64,000 nucleotides of DNA from JANQOH01 sp965201115. GTDB lineage: Bacteria > Pseudomonadota > Alphaproteobacteria > UBA7887. Under the pieces are notes generated by a model, which was not told where the DNA came from, ran no database searches, and saw only the letters and a list, made by a program, of their open reading frames with translations. Positions within the stretch are counted from its first letter, which is position 1. Each line of letters opens with the position of its first letter. A program made the position numbers and the translations under genes. Where the stretch lies: the NCBI GenBank assembly GCA_965201115.1, contig OZ241745.1, forward strand, positions 2,480,001-2,544,000. Direction: 5' to 3'. Positions 27,098 through 34,630 of the stretch are shown in pieces.

Positions 27098-27223
27098 GCC
27101 GAAGGCGCGGACTTCTTGGGTGCGCGGGCGTCCCCGCCCGCACGTCTCCGCGCCGCGTTTGTACCGGAATGCTCGACCCCGCCGAAGGCGGGGCCCGGGA
27201 CCGCGGGCATCCTGCCCGCACGT
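27098..27223 (+). repeat. Composite dispersed repeat (module 2 core followed by module 1)
   Basis: A module 2 core (27118-27145) is followed by TTTGTACCGGAATGCTCGA and a full module 1 unit (27177-27223). The same junction sequence, TGTACCGAAATGCT, precedes module 1 at 34138. The shared junction shows that module 1 copies carry a defined left boundary. It occupies most of the gap between tlyA and the small DUF1640-like gene. Confidence 0.72.
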
Positions 27224-27274
27224 TTCCGCCCGCGCGGCGTTGCGCCCGGTTGCGCGCCAGCTTATGCTTGCGTC

Positions 27275-27523
27275 ATGGACGCTCACGACAAAATGCCGAA
27301 ATTCGACGCCTTGGCTTACGCGCAAAGGCTCCAGGCCGCCGGCGTCGAAACGGCCCAGGCCGCGGCGCACGCGGAAGCGATGCGCGACAGCCGCGCCGAT
27401 CCTGCGACCAAGGCAATTCTCGCCCAACTCCGCTCCGACATGCGCGCCGACCTCCACCGCGCCTTGTGGATACAGGGCGCCGGCCTGGTCGCCGTAATGG
27501 CCGGCCTCAAGATATTCGGGTAG
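27275..27523 (+). CDS. Small DUF1640/CCDC90-like coiled-coil protein (82 aa)
   Basis: The start MDAHDKMPKFDALAYAQRLQ, followed by AAGVETAQAAAHAEAMRD, matches the N-terminal signature of DUF1640-type proteins (F-x-T-L-x-F-x-x-L-x-x-A-G-V-x-x-x-Q-A). Then come a short helix and a C-terminal hydrophobic segment (GAGLVAVMAGLKIFG). Family members are usually 100-130 residues with a longer coiled coil, so this one is compact. It is predicted to be a tail-anchored membrane protein. The function is unknown. Confidence 0.65.
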   Translation: MDAHDKMPKFDALAYAQRLQAAGVETAQAAAHAEAMRDSRADPATKAILAQLRSDMRADLHRALWIQGAGLVAVMAGLKIFG

Positions 27524-27570
27524 CCGCCCTCCGGGAGCGCAACCCCGCCTTCGGCGCGGGCCGCGCGTCG

Positions 27571-29079
27571 TCATTTCCATATCGGGCGGCCGCTGCCGGG
27601 AAGGCCGTAATCGGCCCAGTTGCGGGTTACGGCTTCCACAACCTCATCGCTCATGCGGATGCGGCGGCCCCATTCGCGCGTCGTTTCGGGCGGTATCTTG
27701 TTCGTCGCGTCGAACCCGATCTTGCCGCCGAGCCCCGGCTCCGGACTCGCGAAATCGAGATAGTCGATAGGCGTGCGCTCGATAACCGTAACGTCGCGCG
27801 CCGGGTCCATGCGCGTCGCCACCGCCCACATGACGTCGCGCCAGTCGCGCGCGTCGATGTCGTCATCGACCACGATGACGATCTTGGTGTAGAGAAACTG
27901 CCGCAGATACGACCATACCGCCATCATCGCGCGCTTCGCGTGGCCGGGATACGCCTTGCGGATCGACACCACGGCTATGCGGTAGCTGCACCCCTCCGGC
28001 GGCAGCCAGAAATCGACGATTTCCGGGAACTGCTGGCGGATCAGCGGGATAAACAGCTCGTTCAGCGCCTCGCCGAGCACGCTCGGCTCGTCGGGCGGGC
28101 GGCCGGTGAAGGTGGAGAGATAGATCGGCCTGGCGCGGCGCGCGATGGCGCGCACGCGGAAGCGCGGGAACCGCTCCACCGCGTTGTAATACCCCGTGTG
28201 GTCGCCGAACGGCCCCTCGTCGCCGTAATCGTCGAGCGCAACCTCGCCTTCGAGCACGATCTCCGCGTGCGCGGGAACCTTGAGCGGAATCGTGACGCAA
28301 TCGGCGAGCTCCACGCGCGCGCCGCGCAACAGCCCGGCGAAGCGGTATTCCGACAGCGTTTCCGGAACCGGCGCGACGGCGGCGAGAATGGTTGCCGGGT
28401 CGGCGCCGATGACCGCGGCCGCCGGCAGCGCGCGCTTCTTTTCCGCCCGCCAGCGCGCGTGGTGGCCGGCGCCGCCGCGATGGCGCAGCCAGCGCATCAG
28501 CGTCCGGTCGCGCCCCGTCACCTGCATCCGGTATATGCCCAGGTTGCAGCGGTCGGCGGGGCTGTCGCCCGGGCCCTCGGTAACCACCATCGCCCAGGTT
28601 ATCAGCGGCGCCGGCTCGCCGGGCCAACAGGTTTGGACGGGCAGCGCCGACAGGTCGATATCGTCTCCTTGCAGCACGACTTCCTGAACCGGGGCGCGGC
28701 GCACCGTCCGCGGGCGCATGGCGAGCGCCGCCCTGAGCAGCGGCGCCATCGCGGCCGCCTCGCGCCAGCCGCCGGGCGGTTCGGGCTGGCGCAGGAACGC
28801 CAGCATCTCGCCGACTTCGCGCAGTTCCTCCGGCCCCCGGTCCATGCCCAGCGCCACGCGCTCCGCCGTGCCGAACAGATTGACCAAAACGGGCGTGTCG
28901 AAACGCCGGCCGCCGGCGCCCACGGGGTTCTCGAACAACACGGCCGGCCCCGCTTCCGCCAGCAGGCGCGTCTGGATCTCGGTCATTTCGAGCGCCGGGG
29001 AAACCGGCCGCGAAACCCGGACCAGCTGCCCGCCACGCTCCAGCCGGGCCATGAAATCGCGCAGGCTCCGATACGGCAT
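27571..29079 (-). CDS. ubiD: UbiD-family prenylated-FMN-dependent decarboxylase
   Basis: A 502-residue protein of typical UbiD length. It removes the carboxylate of 3-octaprenyl-4-hydroxybenzoate in ubiquinone synthesis, using prenylated FMN made by UbiX. Visible family elements are NLGIYRMQVTGRD (cofactor/metal site), the HRGGAGHH turn, and DDYGDEGPFGDHTGYY carrying the conserved glutamate of the catalytic network. UbiX is not in this window. It is divergent from the FMN dehydrogenase gene, 88 bp away. Confidence 0.92.
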   Translation of the reverse strand: MPYRSLRDFMARLERGGQLVRVSRPVSPALEMTEIQTRLLAEAGPAVLFENPVGAGGRRFDTPVLVNLFGTAERVALGMDRGPEELREVGEMLAFLRQPEPPGGWREAAAMAPLLRAALAMRPRTVRRAPVQEVVLQGDDIDLSALPVQTCWPGEPAPLITWAMVVTEGPGDSPADRCNLGIYRMQVTGRDRTLMRWLRHRGGAGHHARWRAEKKRALPAAAVIGADPATILAAVAPVPETLSEYRFAGLLRGARVELADCVTIPLKVPAHAEIVLEGEVALDDYGDEGPFGDHTGYYNAVERFPRFRVRAIARRARPIYLSTFTGRPPDEPSVLGEALNELFIPLIRQQFPEIVDFWLPPEGCSYRIAVVSIRKAYPGHAKRAMMAVWSYLRQFLYTKIVIVVDDDIDARDWRDVMWAVATRMDPARDVTVIERTPIDYLDFASPEPGLGGKIGFDATNKIPPETTREWGRRIRMSDEVVEAVTRNWADYGLPGSGRPIWK

Positions 29080-29167
29080 GGCGCCAACGATAGCCCCGCG
29101 CCGCCGCGCGCGCTATAACGCGCCCCGGCGCGCGCCCGCGCCGGAACCGGCGAGGCCGCCCCCCGCG

Positions 29168-30340
29168 ATGAATGTGCAAGACGCCCTGAATTTCGACGAT
29201 CTGCGCGCGATGGCGAAACGCTACCTGCCGCGCATCGTGTTCGACTACATCGAGGGCGGGGTCGAGGACGAAGAGGGGCTGGCGCGTAACACGGAGGCGT
29301 TTCGCCGCCGCGCCCTGGTTCCGCGCTACCTCGTCGATATCTCCGATCGCACGCAGGAGACGCGGCTTTTCGGGCGCGACTACGCGGCGCCGTTCGGCAT
29401 CGCGCCGACGGGGCTCGCCGGGATGGCGCGCCGCGGCGCCGACCTCATGCTCGCGCGCGCGGCGGCGGCGGCCAATATCCCGTTCGTCCTGTCCGGCGCC
29501 GGCAACGCCTCCATCGAGGAGGTCGCCGCCGCCGCGCCGGAGCACGGATGGTTCCAGCTCTACGCCGCGCGCGACAAGGCGATCTCCGAAGACATGGTGC
29601 GCCGCGCGGCGGACGCCGGCATGCCCGTGCTTGTGCTCACCGTCGATGTGCCCACGCACGTCAAGCGCGAGCGCAACCGGCGCAACGGCCTCGGCCGCCC
29701 GCTGCGCCTGCCGCTGCGCACGCGGCTCGACGCGCTGCGCCATCCCGGCTGGCTCGCCTCGTGGCTGCGCCGCGGGATGCCGTCGTTCGCCGCCTGGGCG
29801 CCGTATGCCGACGAAGGCGCCGGCGCCGACAAGGTGGCCGATTTCATTGCCTCGCAAACGGCCGCGCCGCTGAGCTGGAAAGACGCCGAGACGTTCCGCC
29901 GCCTGTGGCCGCGCGCGTTCGTGCTGAAAGGGATATTGCATCCCGCCGACGCGGCGCGCGCCGCCGAACTCGGCGCGGACGGCGTCATCGTCTCGAACCA
30001 CGGGGCGCGCCAGCTCGACCGCGCCCCCGCCGCGCTCGACGCCCTGCCCGCCGTGAAAGCCGCCGCCGGCGACCGCATGACGGTGATGTACGACAGCGGA
30101 ATCCGCCGCGGCTCCGACGTGTTGACGGCGCTGTGCCTGGGCGCGGAGTTCGCGTTTATCGGCCGCCCGGCGCTGTACGGCGCGGCCGCCGGCGGCGAGG
30201 CCGGCGCGCGCCGCGCCATCGATATGCTGAGCGGCGAAATCCACGACACGATGGGCCAGCTCGGCCTGACCTCCCTGAGCGATCTCGGCCCCGACTTCAT
30301 CTTCGACCCCGGCGACCGCCACAACGCCCCCGGCTTCTGA
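29168..30340 (+). CDS. FMN-dependent alpha-hydroxy-acid dehydrogenase (LldD-like)
   Basis: A 390-residue TIM-barrel flavoprotein oxidising L-lactate or a related 2-hydroxyacid. The N-terminal signature is RIVFDYIEGGVEDEEG. The FMN-binding strands are in PFGIAPTGLAGMARRGAD and VLTVDVPTHVKRERNRRNG. The catalytic His-Gly-x-Arg loop is IVSNHGARQLDRAP (Ala replaces the usual second Gly), followed by YDSGIRRGSDVL. Lactate, glycolate and mandelate dehydrogenases cannot be separated by eye. The ATG at 29168 is the only start upstream of the conserved region. Confidence 0.88.
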   Translation: MNVQDALNFDDLRAMAKRYLPRIVFDYIEGGVEDEEGLARNTEAFRRRALVPRYLVDISDRTQETRLFGRDYAAPFGIAPTGLAGMARRGADLMLARAAAAANIPFVLSGAGNASIEEVAAAAPEHGWFQLYAARDKAISEDMVRRAADAGMPVLVLTVDVPTHVKRERNRRNGLGRPLRLPLRTRLDALRHPGWLASWLRRGMPSFAAWAPYADEGAGADKVADFIASQTAAPLSWKDAETFRRLWPRAFVLKGILHPADAARAAELGADGVIVSNHGARQLDRAPAALDALPAVKAAAGDRMTVMYDSGIRRGSDVLTALCLGAEFAFIGRPALYGAAAGGEAGARRAIDMLSGEIHDTMGQLGLTSLSDLGPDFIFDPGDRHNAPGF

Positions 30341-30407
30341 CCCGCGTTCCTCATACGCATTCGCTCGATTCGCGAATCGCCCGCCCCCGCCGAACGCGCG
30401 AACTCCC

Positions 30408-30632
30408 CGGGACCGCGGGCATCCTGCCCGCACGTCTCCACCCCGCCGAAGGCGGGGCCCGGGACCGCGGGCATCCTGCCCGCACGTCTCCACCCCGCCG
30501 AAGGCGGGGCCCGGGACCGCGGGCATCCTGCCCGCACGTCTCCACCCCGCCGAAGGCGGGGCCCGGGACCGCGGGCGTCCCCGCCCGCACGTCGGCGCAA
30601 GGCGCGGCGTTGGCGGAGAGCCGCGGGCGCCT
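30408..30632 (+). repeat. 52-bp tandem array of module 1, ending in module 2
   Basis: Nearly four consecutive copies of a 52-bp unit; the ATCCTG landmark recurs at 30421, 30473 and 30525. Each unit contains CCCCGCCGAAGGCGGGG and GCGGGCATCCTGCCCGC hairpins. The fourth unit switches to the module 2 core (GCGTCCCCGCCCGC) and runs on into GCGCGGCGTTGGCGG. Units are essentially identical with no variable spacers. The whole gap 30341-30683 otherwise holds nothing recognisable. Confidence 0.9.
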
Positions 30633-30683
30633 GTCCCGAACAGATCCGGCGCCCGTCCCGCGCCCGCCGTGTCCCGGGCGCCG

Positions 30684-32240
30684 TCACATGCCCCACGCTT
30701 CCACCGCCGCGCCCGCTTCCGAGCACAGCCGGCGGCGGAATATCTTGTCGTCCCAACTCCGGTTCTCGCGCCGGTCGAACACCACCAGATGCCCCGCCTC
30801 CGCGCCGCAGCGGTCCATGTAGCGCGCCGTTTGCTCGACCCCCTCCGCCAGCGCGCGCTCGAGCCCGCCGCCATCGCGCACAACCTTGCACTCGATGGCG
30901 TATTCCCGAACCCGTCCGCCTTGCGGCCACACGATGAGAAGGTCCACCCGCTCGCGCCCCAACCCGTATTCGCGCTCGATACGCCCGCCGCCGTTCACCA
31001 CCCGCTGCAAAAACGCCTGCAACAGCAACTGCGGCCACGCCTCGGGATACGCGAAGCGGTTGCGCCAATGCTCCGAGTGCCGGCGGAAAAAATCCTGGAA
31101 CGCCGTCAGCAGCTTCTCGACGTTCAGGCTGTCGTCGGCCTCGACGTACCACGCGGTTTTCTCATCCAGCACCTCCTGCGCCACCCACGCGAGTTCGCGC
31201 GGCACGACCGCGGCGTATATGGGATTGGCGACGCGCACCGGCGCATCGCGCGCGATCAGGCCGAGATCGCGGACATATTCGAGATCGCGGTCGGAAAACG
31301 TATCGCCGTGTTCGCCCGCAAGCATGGGCGCGATGACGCGCCGCACGCGCTCTTCCTTCAGCTTGTCGGCCAGCTGGTCCAGATGCGTCGTGCGGCTCAG
31401 GATGAGCCGCTCGCGCGCGGCGTCGATATCGCCGGCCGTCACGGCCCGCGCGCGGTCGCGGCCGGCTTCGTTCTTGAAGCAGGCGTCCCGCGCCAGCGCG
31501 TTGACCAGCCACGGCTGGCCCCGGGTCTGATCCCACACCGCGTCCAGCGCTTCGGGCGCGAACGCCTGCCCGGTGTCCGCCGTGTGCTGGCCGAGCAGCG
31601 CCGCCGTCTCCTCGCGCGTGAAATCGCCGAGCCGCACCGATTCCGCCGCGATGTTGAACGGGCTGGTCCCCGTGCGAATGCGGTAGTCGCGCATGTCGCG
31701 CAGCCCGCACAGCGCCACGCTCTGCGGGAAGTCCCTGGGCCGCTCGGTATAGCCGGCGCGGAGTTGCGCCAGCACCGACAACAGCGAATCGCCTTCCAGC
31801 GCGTCGATCTCGTCGATAAGCAGAACGAGCGGCTTTGCATCGGCCGCCGCCCAAGCGGCCATCGCCCGCTGTAGCGCGCGATTCGGGCCGTACCGCTCAA
31901 GCATCCCGGGCCAGGCATCGTCGAGAAACCCGTCGCCCAGCGTCGTTTCCGCCTCCGCCGCCAGGCTGTCGAGCACCACGCGCACCGCCTCGCGGATGTC
32001 GTCGCGGGTCGTGCGCGCGCCCTCGATGCTGGCGTACACGCAGCGGTAGCCCCGCTCGTTCAGCAGGTCGCGCAGCGCCAGCAAAGACGACGTCTTGCCC
32101 GTCTGCCGCGGCGCGTGCAGCACGAAATAGCTATGCGTGCGAACGAGTTCGAGCGCCGCCTCCGCGTCCAGCCGTTCGAGCGGCGAAATGCAGTAATGCA
32201 TTTCCGCCTTGACCGGCCCCGCCGTGTTGAAAAACCGCAT
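30684..32240 (-). CDS. AAA-ATPase fused to PD-(D/E)XK nuclease-like domain (paralogue A)
   Basis: A 518-residue protein. Walker A is APRQTGKT (43-50) and Walker B is PLVLLIDEIDAL (137-148). A winged-helix-like middle region follows. The C-terminal domain carries a D433...E450-x-K452 arrangement (VDLLIVWP then YAIECKVV), typical of PD-(D/E)XK nucleases. The overall design matches the widespread AAA-ATPase-like/PDDEXK families of unknown role, suspected in genome defence or conflict. The ATG at 32240 has GGAGGG 8 bp upstream. A tandem paralogue lies immediately upstream at 32319-33887. Confidence 0.83.
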   Translation of the reverse strand: MRFFNTAGPVKAEMHYCISPLERLDAEAALELVRTHSYFVLHAPRQTGKTSSLLALRDLLNERGYRCVYASIEGARTTRDDIREAVRVVLDSLAAEAETTLGDGFLDDAWPGMLERYGPNRALQRAMAAWAAADAKPLVLLIDEIDALEGDSLLSVLAQLRAGYTERPRDFPQSVALCGLRDMRDYRIRTGTSPFNIAAESVRLGDFTREETAALLGQHTADTGQAFAPEALDAVWDQTRGQPWLVNALARDACFKNEAGRDRARAVTAGDIDAARERLILSRTTHLDQLADKLKEERVRRVIAPMLAGEHGDTFSDRDLEYVRDLGLIARDAPVRVANPIYAAVVPRELAWVAQEVLDEKTAWYVEADDSLNVEKLLTAFQDFFRRHSEHWRNRFAYPEAWPQLLLQAFLQRVVNGGGRIEREYGLGRERVDLLIVWPQGGRVREYAIECKVVRDGGGLERALAEGVEQTARYMDRCGAEAGHLVVFDRRENRSWDDKIFRRRLCSEAGAAVEAWGM

Positions 32241-32318
32241 CGTCCGGCCCTCCCGGGACCGCCGGCGCCCCGCCGGCATCCCTGTTTTCATGCGGCGCCC
32301 ATCCCGGGATGGGCGCCG

Positions 32319-33887
32319 TCACATGCCCCACGCTTCCACCGCCGCGCCCGCTTCCGAGCACAGCCGGCGGCGGAATATCTTGTCGTCCCAACTCCGGTTC
32401 TCGCGCCGGTCGAACACCACCAGATGCCCCGCCTCCGCGCCGCAGCGGTCCATGTAGCGCGCCGTTTGCTCGACCCCCTCCGCCAGCGCGCGCTCGAGCC
32501 CGCCGCCATCGCGCACAACCTTGCACTCGATGGCGTATTCCCGAACCCGTCCGCCTTGCGGCCACACGATGAGAAGGTCCACCCGCCCGCGCCCCAGCCC
32601 GTATTCGCGCTCGATCCGCCCGCCGCCGTTCACCACCCGCTGCAGGAACGCCTGCAACAGCAACTGCGGCCAAGCCTCGGGATACGCGAAACGGTCGCGC
32701 CAATGCTCCGAATGCCGGCGGAAAAAATCCTGAAACGCCGTCAGCAGTTTCTCGACGTCCAGGCCGCCGTCGGCCCCGACGTACCACGCGGTCTCCGCTT
32801 CCAGCTCTTCTGCCAGATCTTCCTGCACGCCCCATGCGAGTTCGCGCGGCACGACCTCGGCGTATATGGGGTTGGCGACGCGCACCGGCGCATCGCGCGC
32901 GATCAGGCCGAGATCGCGGAGATATTCGAGGTCGCGGTCGGAAGAGGCGCGGCGGCGCCCGCCCACGAGCATGGGCGCGATGACGCGCCGCACGCGCTCT
33001 TCCTTCAGCTTGTCGGCCAGCTGGTCCAGGTGCGTCGTGCGGCTCAGGATGAGCCGCTCGCGCGCGGTGTCGATATCGGCGGCGGTCACGGCCCGCGAGC
33101 GGTCGCGGCCGGCTTCGTTCTTGAAGCAGGCGTCCCGCGCCAGCGCGTTGACCAGCCACGGCTGGCCCCGGGTCTGCGTCCACACCGCGTCCAGCGCTTC
33201 GGGCGCGAACGCCTGCCCGGTGTCCGCCGTGTGCTGGCCGAGCAGCGCCGCCGTCTCCTCGCGCGTGAAATCGCCGAGCCGCACCGATTCCGCCGCGATG
33301 TTGAACGGGCTGGTCCCTGTGTGGATGCGGTAGTCGCGGATGTCGCGCAGCCCGCACAGCGCCACGCTCTGCGGAAAGCCCTCGGGCCGCGCGGTATAGC
33401 CGGCGCGGAGCTGCGCCAGCACCGACAGCAGCGAATCGCCCTCCAGCGCGTCGATCTCGTCGATAAGCAGAACGAGCGGCTTCGCATCGGCCGCCGCCCA
33501 GCGCGACAACGCCTCCCGGAACGCGTAGCTGGGGCTGAAATCCGAGAGCAAACCCGCCCGCGCCCGCAGCAAAAAATCGTCGTTCAGCGTCTTCGACGCC
33601 TCCGACGCCAGGATGTCGAGCACCACGCGCACCGCCTCGCGGGTATCGTCGCGGGTCGTGCGCGCGTCCTCGATGCTGGCGTACACGCAGCGGTAGCCGC
33701 GCTCGTTCAGCAGGTCGCGCAGCGCCAGCAACGACGACGTCTTGCCCGTCTGCCGCGGCGCGTGCAGCACGAAATAGCTATGCGTGCGAACGAGTTCGAG
33801 CGCCGCCTCCGCGTCCAGCCGTTCGAGCGGCGGAATGCAGTAATGCATTTCCGCCTTGACCGGCCCCGCCGTGTTGAAAAACCGCAT
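32319..33887 (-). CDS. AAA-ATPase fused to PD-(D/E)XK nuclease-like domain (paralogue B)
   Basis: A 522-residue tandem duplicate of 30684-32240. N-terminal residues 1-90 and the last about 145 residues are almost identical to paralogue A. Differences cluster at residues 91-129 (DILASEASKTLNDDFLLRAR versus DSLAAEAETTLGDGFLDDAW), around 303-312, and at 350-372 (a 4-residue insertion). Walker A, Walker B and the nuclease D-ExK (437, 454, 456) are intact. The upstream leader and the downstream 20 bp are also duplicated. Both copies are oriented alike and may be co-transcribed. The function is unknown. Confidence 0.83.
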   Translation of the reverse strand: MRFFNTAGPVKAEMHYCIPPLERLDAEAALELVRTHSYFVLHAPRQTGKTSSLLALRDLLNERGYRCVYASIEDARTTRDDTREAVRVVLDILASEASKTLNDDFLLRARAGLLSDFSPSYAFREALSRWAAADAKPLVLLIDEIDALEGDSLLSVLAQLRAGYTARPEGFPQSVALCGLRDIRDYRIHTGTSPFNIAAESVRLGDFTREETAALLGQHTADTGQAFAPEALDAVWTQTRGQPWLVNALARDACFKNEAGRDRSRAVTAADIDTARERLILSRTTHLDQLADKLKEERVRRVIAPMLVGGRRRASSDRDLEYLRDLGLIARDAPVRVANPIYAEVVPRELAWGVQEDLAEELEAETAWYVGADGGLDVEKLLTAFQDFFRRHSEHWRDRFAYPEAWPQLLLQAFLQRVVNGGGRIEREYGLGRGRVDLLIVWPQGGRVREYAIECKVVRDGGGLERALAEGVEQTARYMDRCGAEAGHLVVFDRRENRSWDDKIFRRRLCSEAGAAVEAWGM

Positions 33888-34076
33888 CGTCCGGCCCTCC
33901 CGGGACCGCCGGCGCCCCGCCGGCATCCCTTGATTTCCGCGCGCCGCGCCCGCCGCGTCCCGGAACCGCAGGCGTCGTTCGCCCCGACGCCCGGTTGCGC
34001 GCCCCCGCCGCTTCCCGCGACCGCGCCGCAATACGATACCACAAACCGCACTCCCTTGCCCGCACGTCTCAGCCCC

Positions 34077-34340
34077 CATCCGGGTGCGCCGGCGTCCACG
34101 CCGGCATCGGGCGCCCCCGCCCGCACGCCTCAGTGTCTGTACCGAAATGCTTACCCCGCCGAAGGCGGGGCCCGGGACCGCGGGCATCCTGCCCGCACGT
34201 TTGCAGCAGGCGCGGCGCCGGCGGGGAAGCGCGAGCGGACAAGATGCCCCACCGATCTCTACCGTACCGATAGCTGCCGAATTCCGGTACAGACACTCAA
34301 CCCCATCCGGGTGCGCCGGCGTCCACGCCGGCATCGGGCG
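34077..34340. repeat. Repeat-rich block with 13-bp inverted repeats and 37-bp direct repeats
   Basis: The 743-bp gap 33888-34630 has no credible gene. It contains two copies of a 37-bp unit (34077-34113 and 34304-34340, core CGGGTGCGCCGGCGTCCACG). Between them lies a 166-bp segment bounded by perfect 13-bp inverted repeats: AGTGTCTGTACCG at 34132-34144 and CGGTACAGACACT at 34285-34297. Inside that segment is a full module 1 copy (34154-34200). The arrangement looks like a small non-autonomous mobile unit. Confidence 0.7.
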
Positions 34341-34630
34341 TCCCCGCCCCCACGCCCGCCGCCGGAAAGGCCGCGGCAGCCGCACCCCCCGCCGGCCCCG
34401 CCGCCGTGCCCGGGCGCCTCCCTGCCAATACCGCCGCGCCTGTTCGAAGATGCCGGCGAAGCCGCCGGCGGTCCCGGGCAGGCTCGGGCCCCGCGCAGCG
34501 CCGCGGAGCCCCGCCCGCCGCCGAAAAAATTCCGCCGCGCCCGAAATTTCCCGTTGACGCGCAGTCACGGCCGCGTTACACACCGCGCCGCGCGATTCGC
34601 GCCAACGCCTGCCCGGAAGGAGTCCCGACC

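Noticed and set aside
30408..30632. Possible CRISPR array
   Set aside because: Units are directly adjacent and identical over their whole 52-bp period, with no variable spacers and no cas genes nearby.
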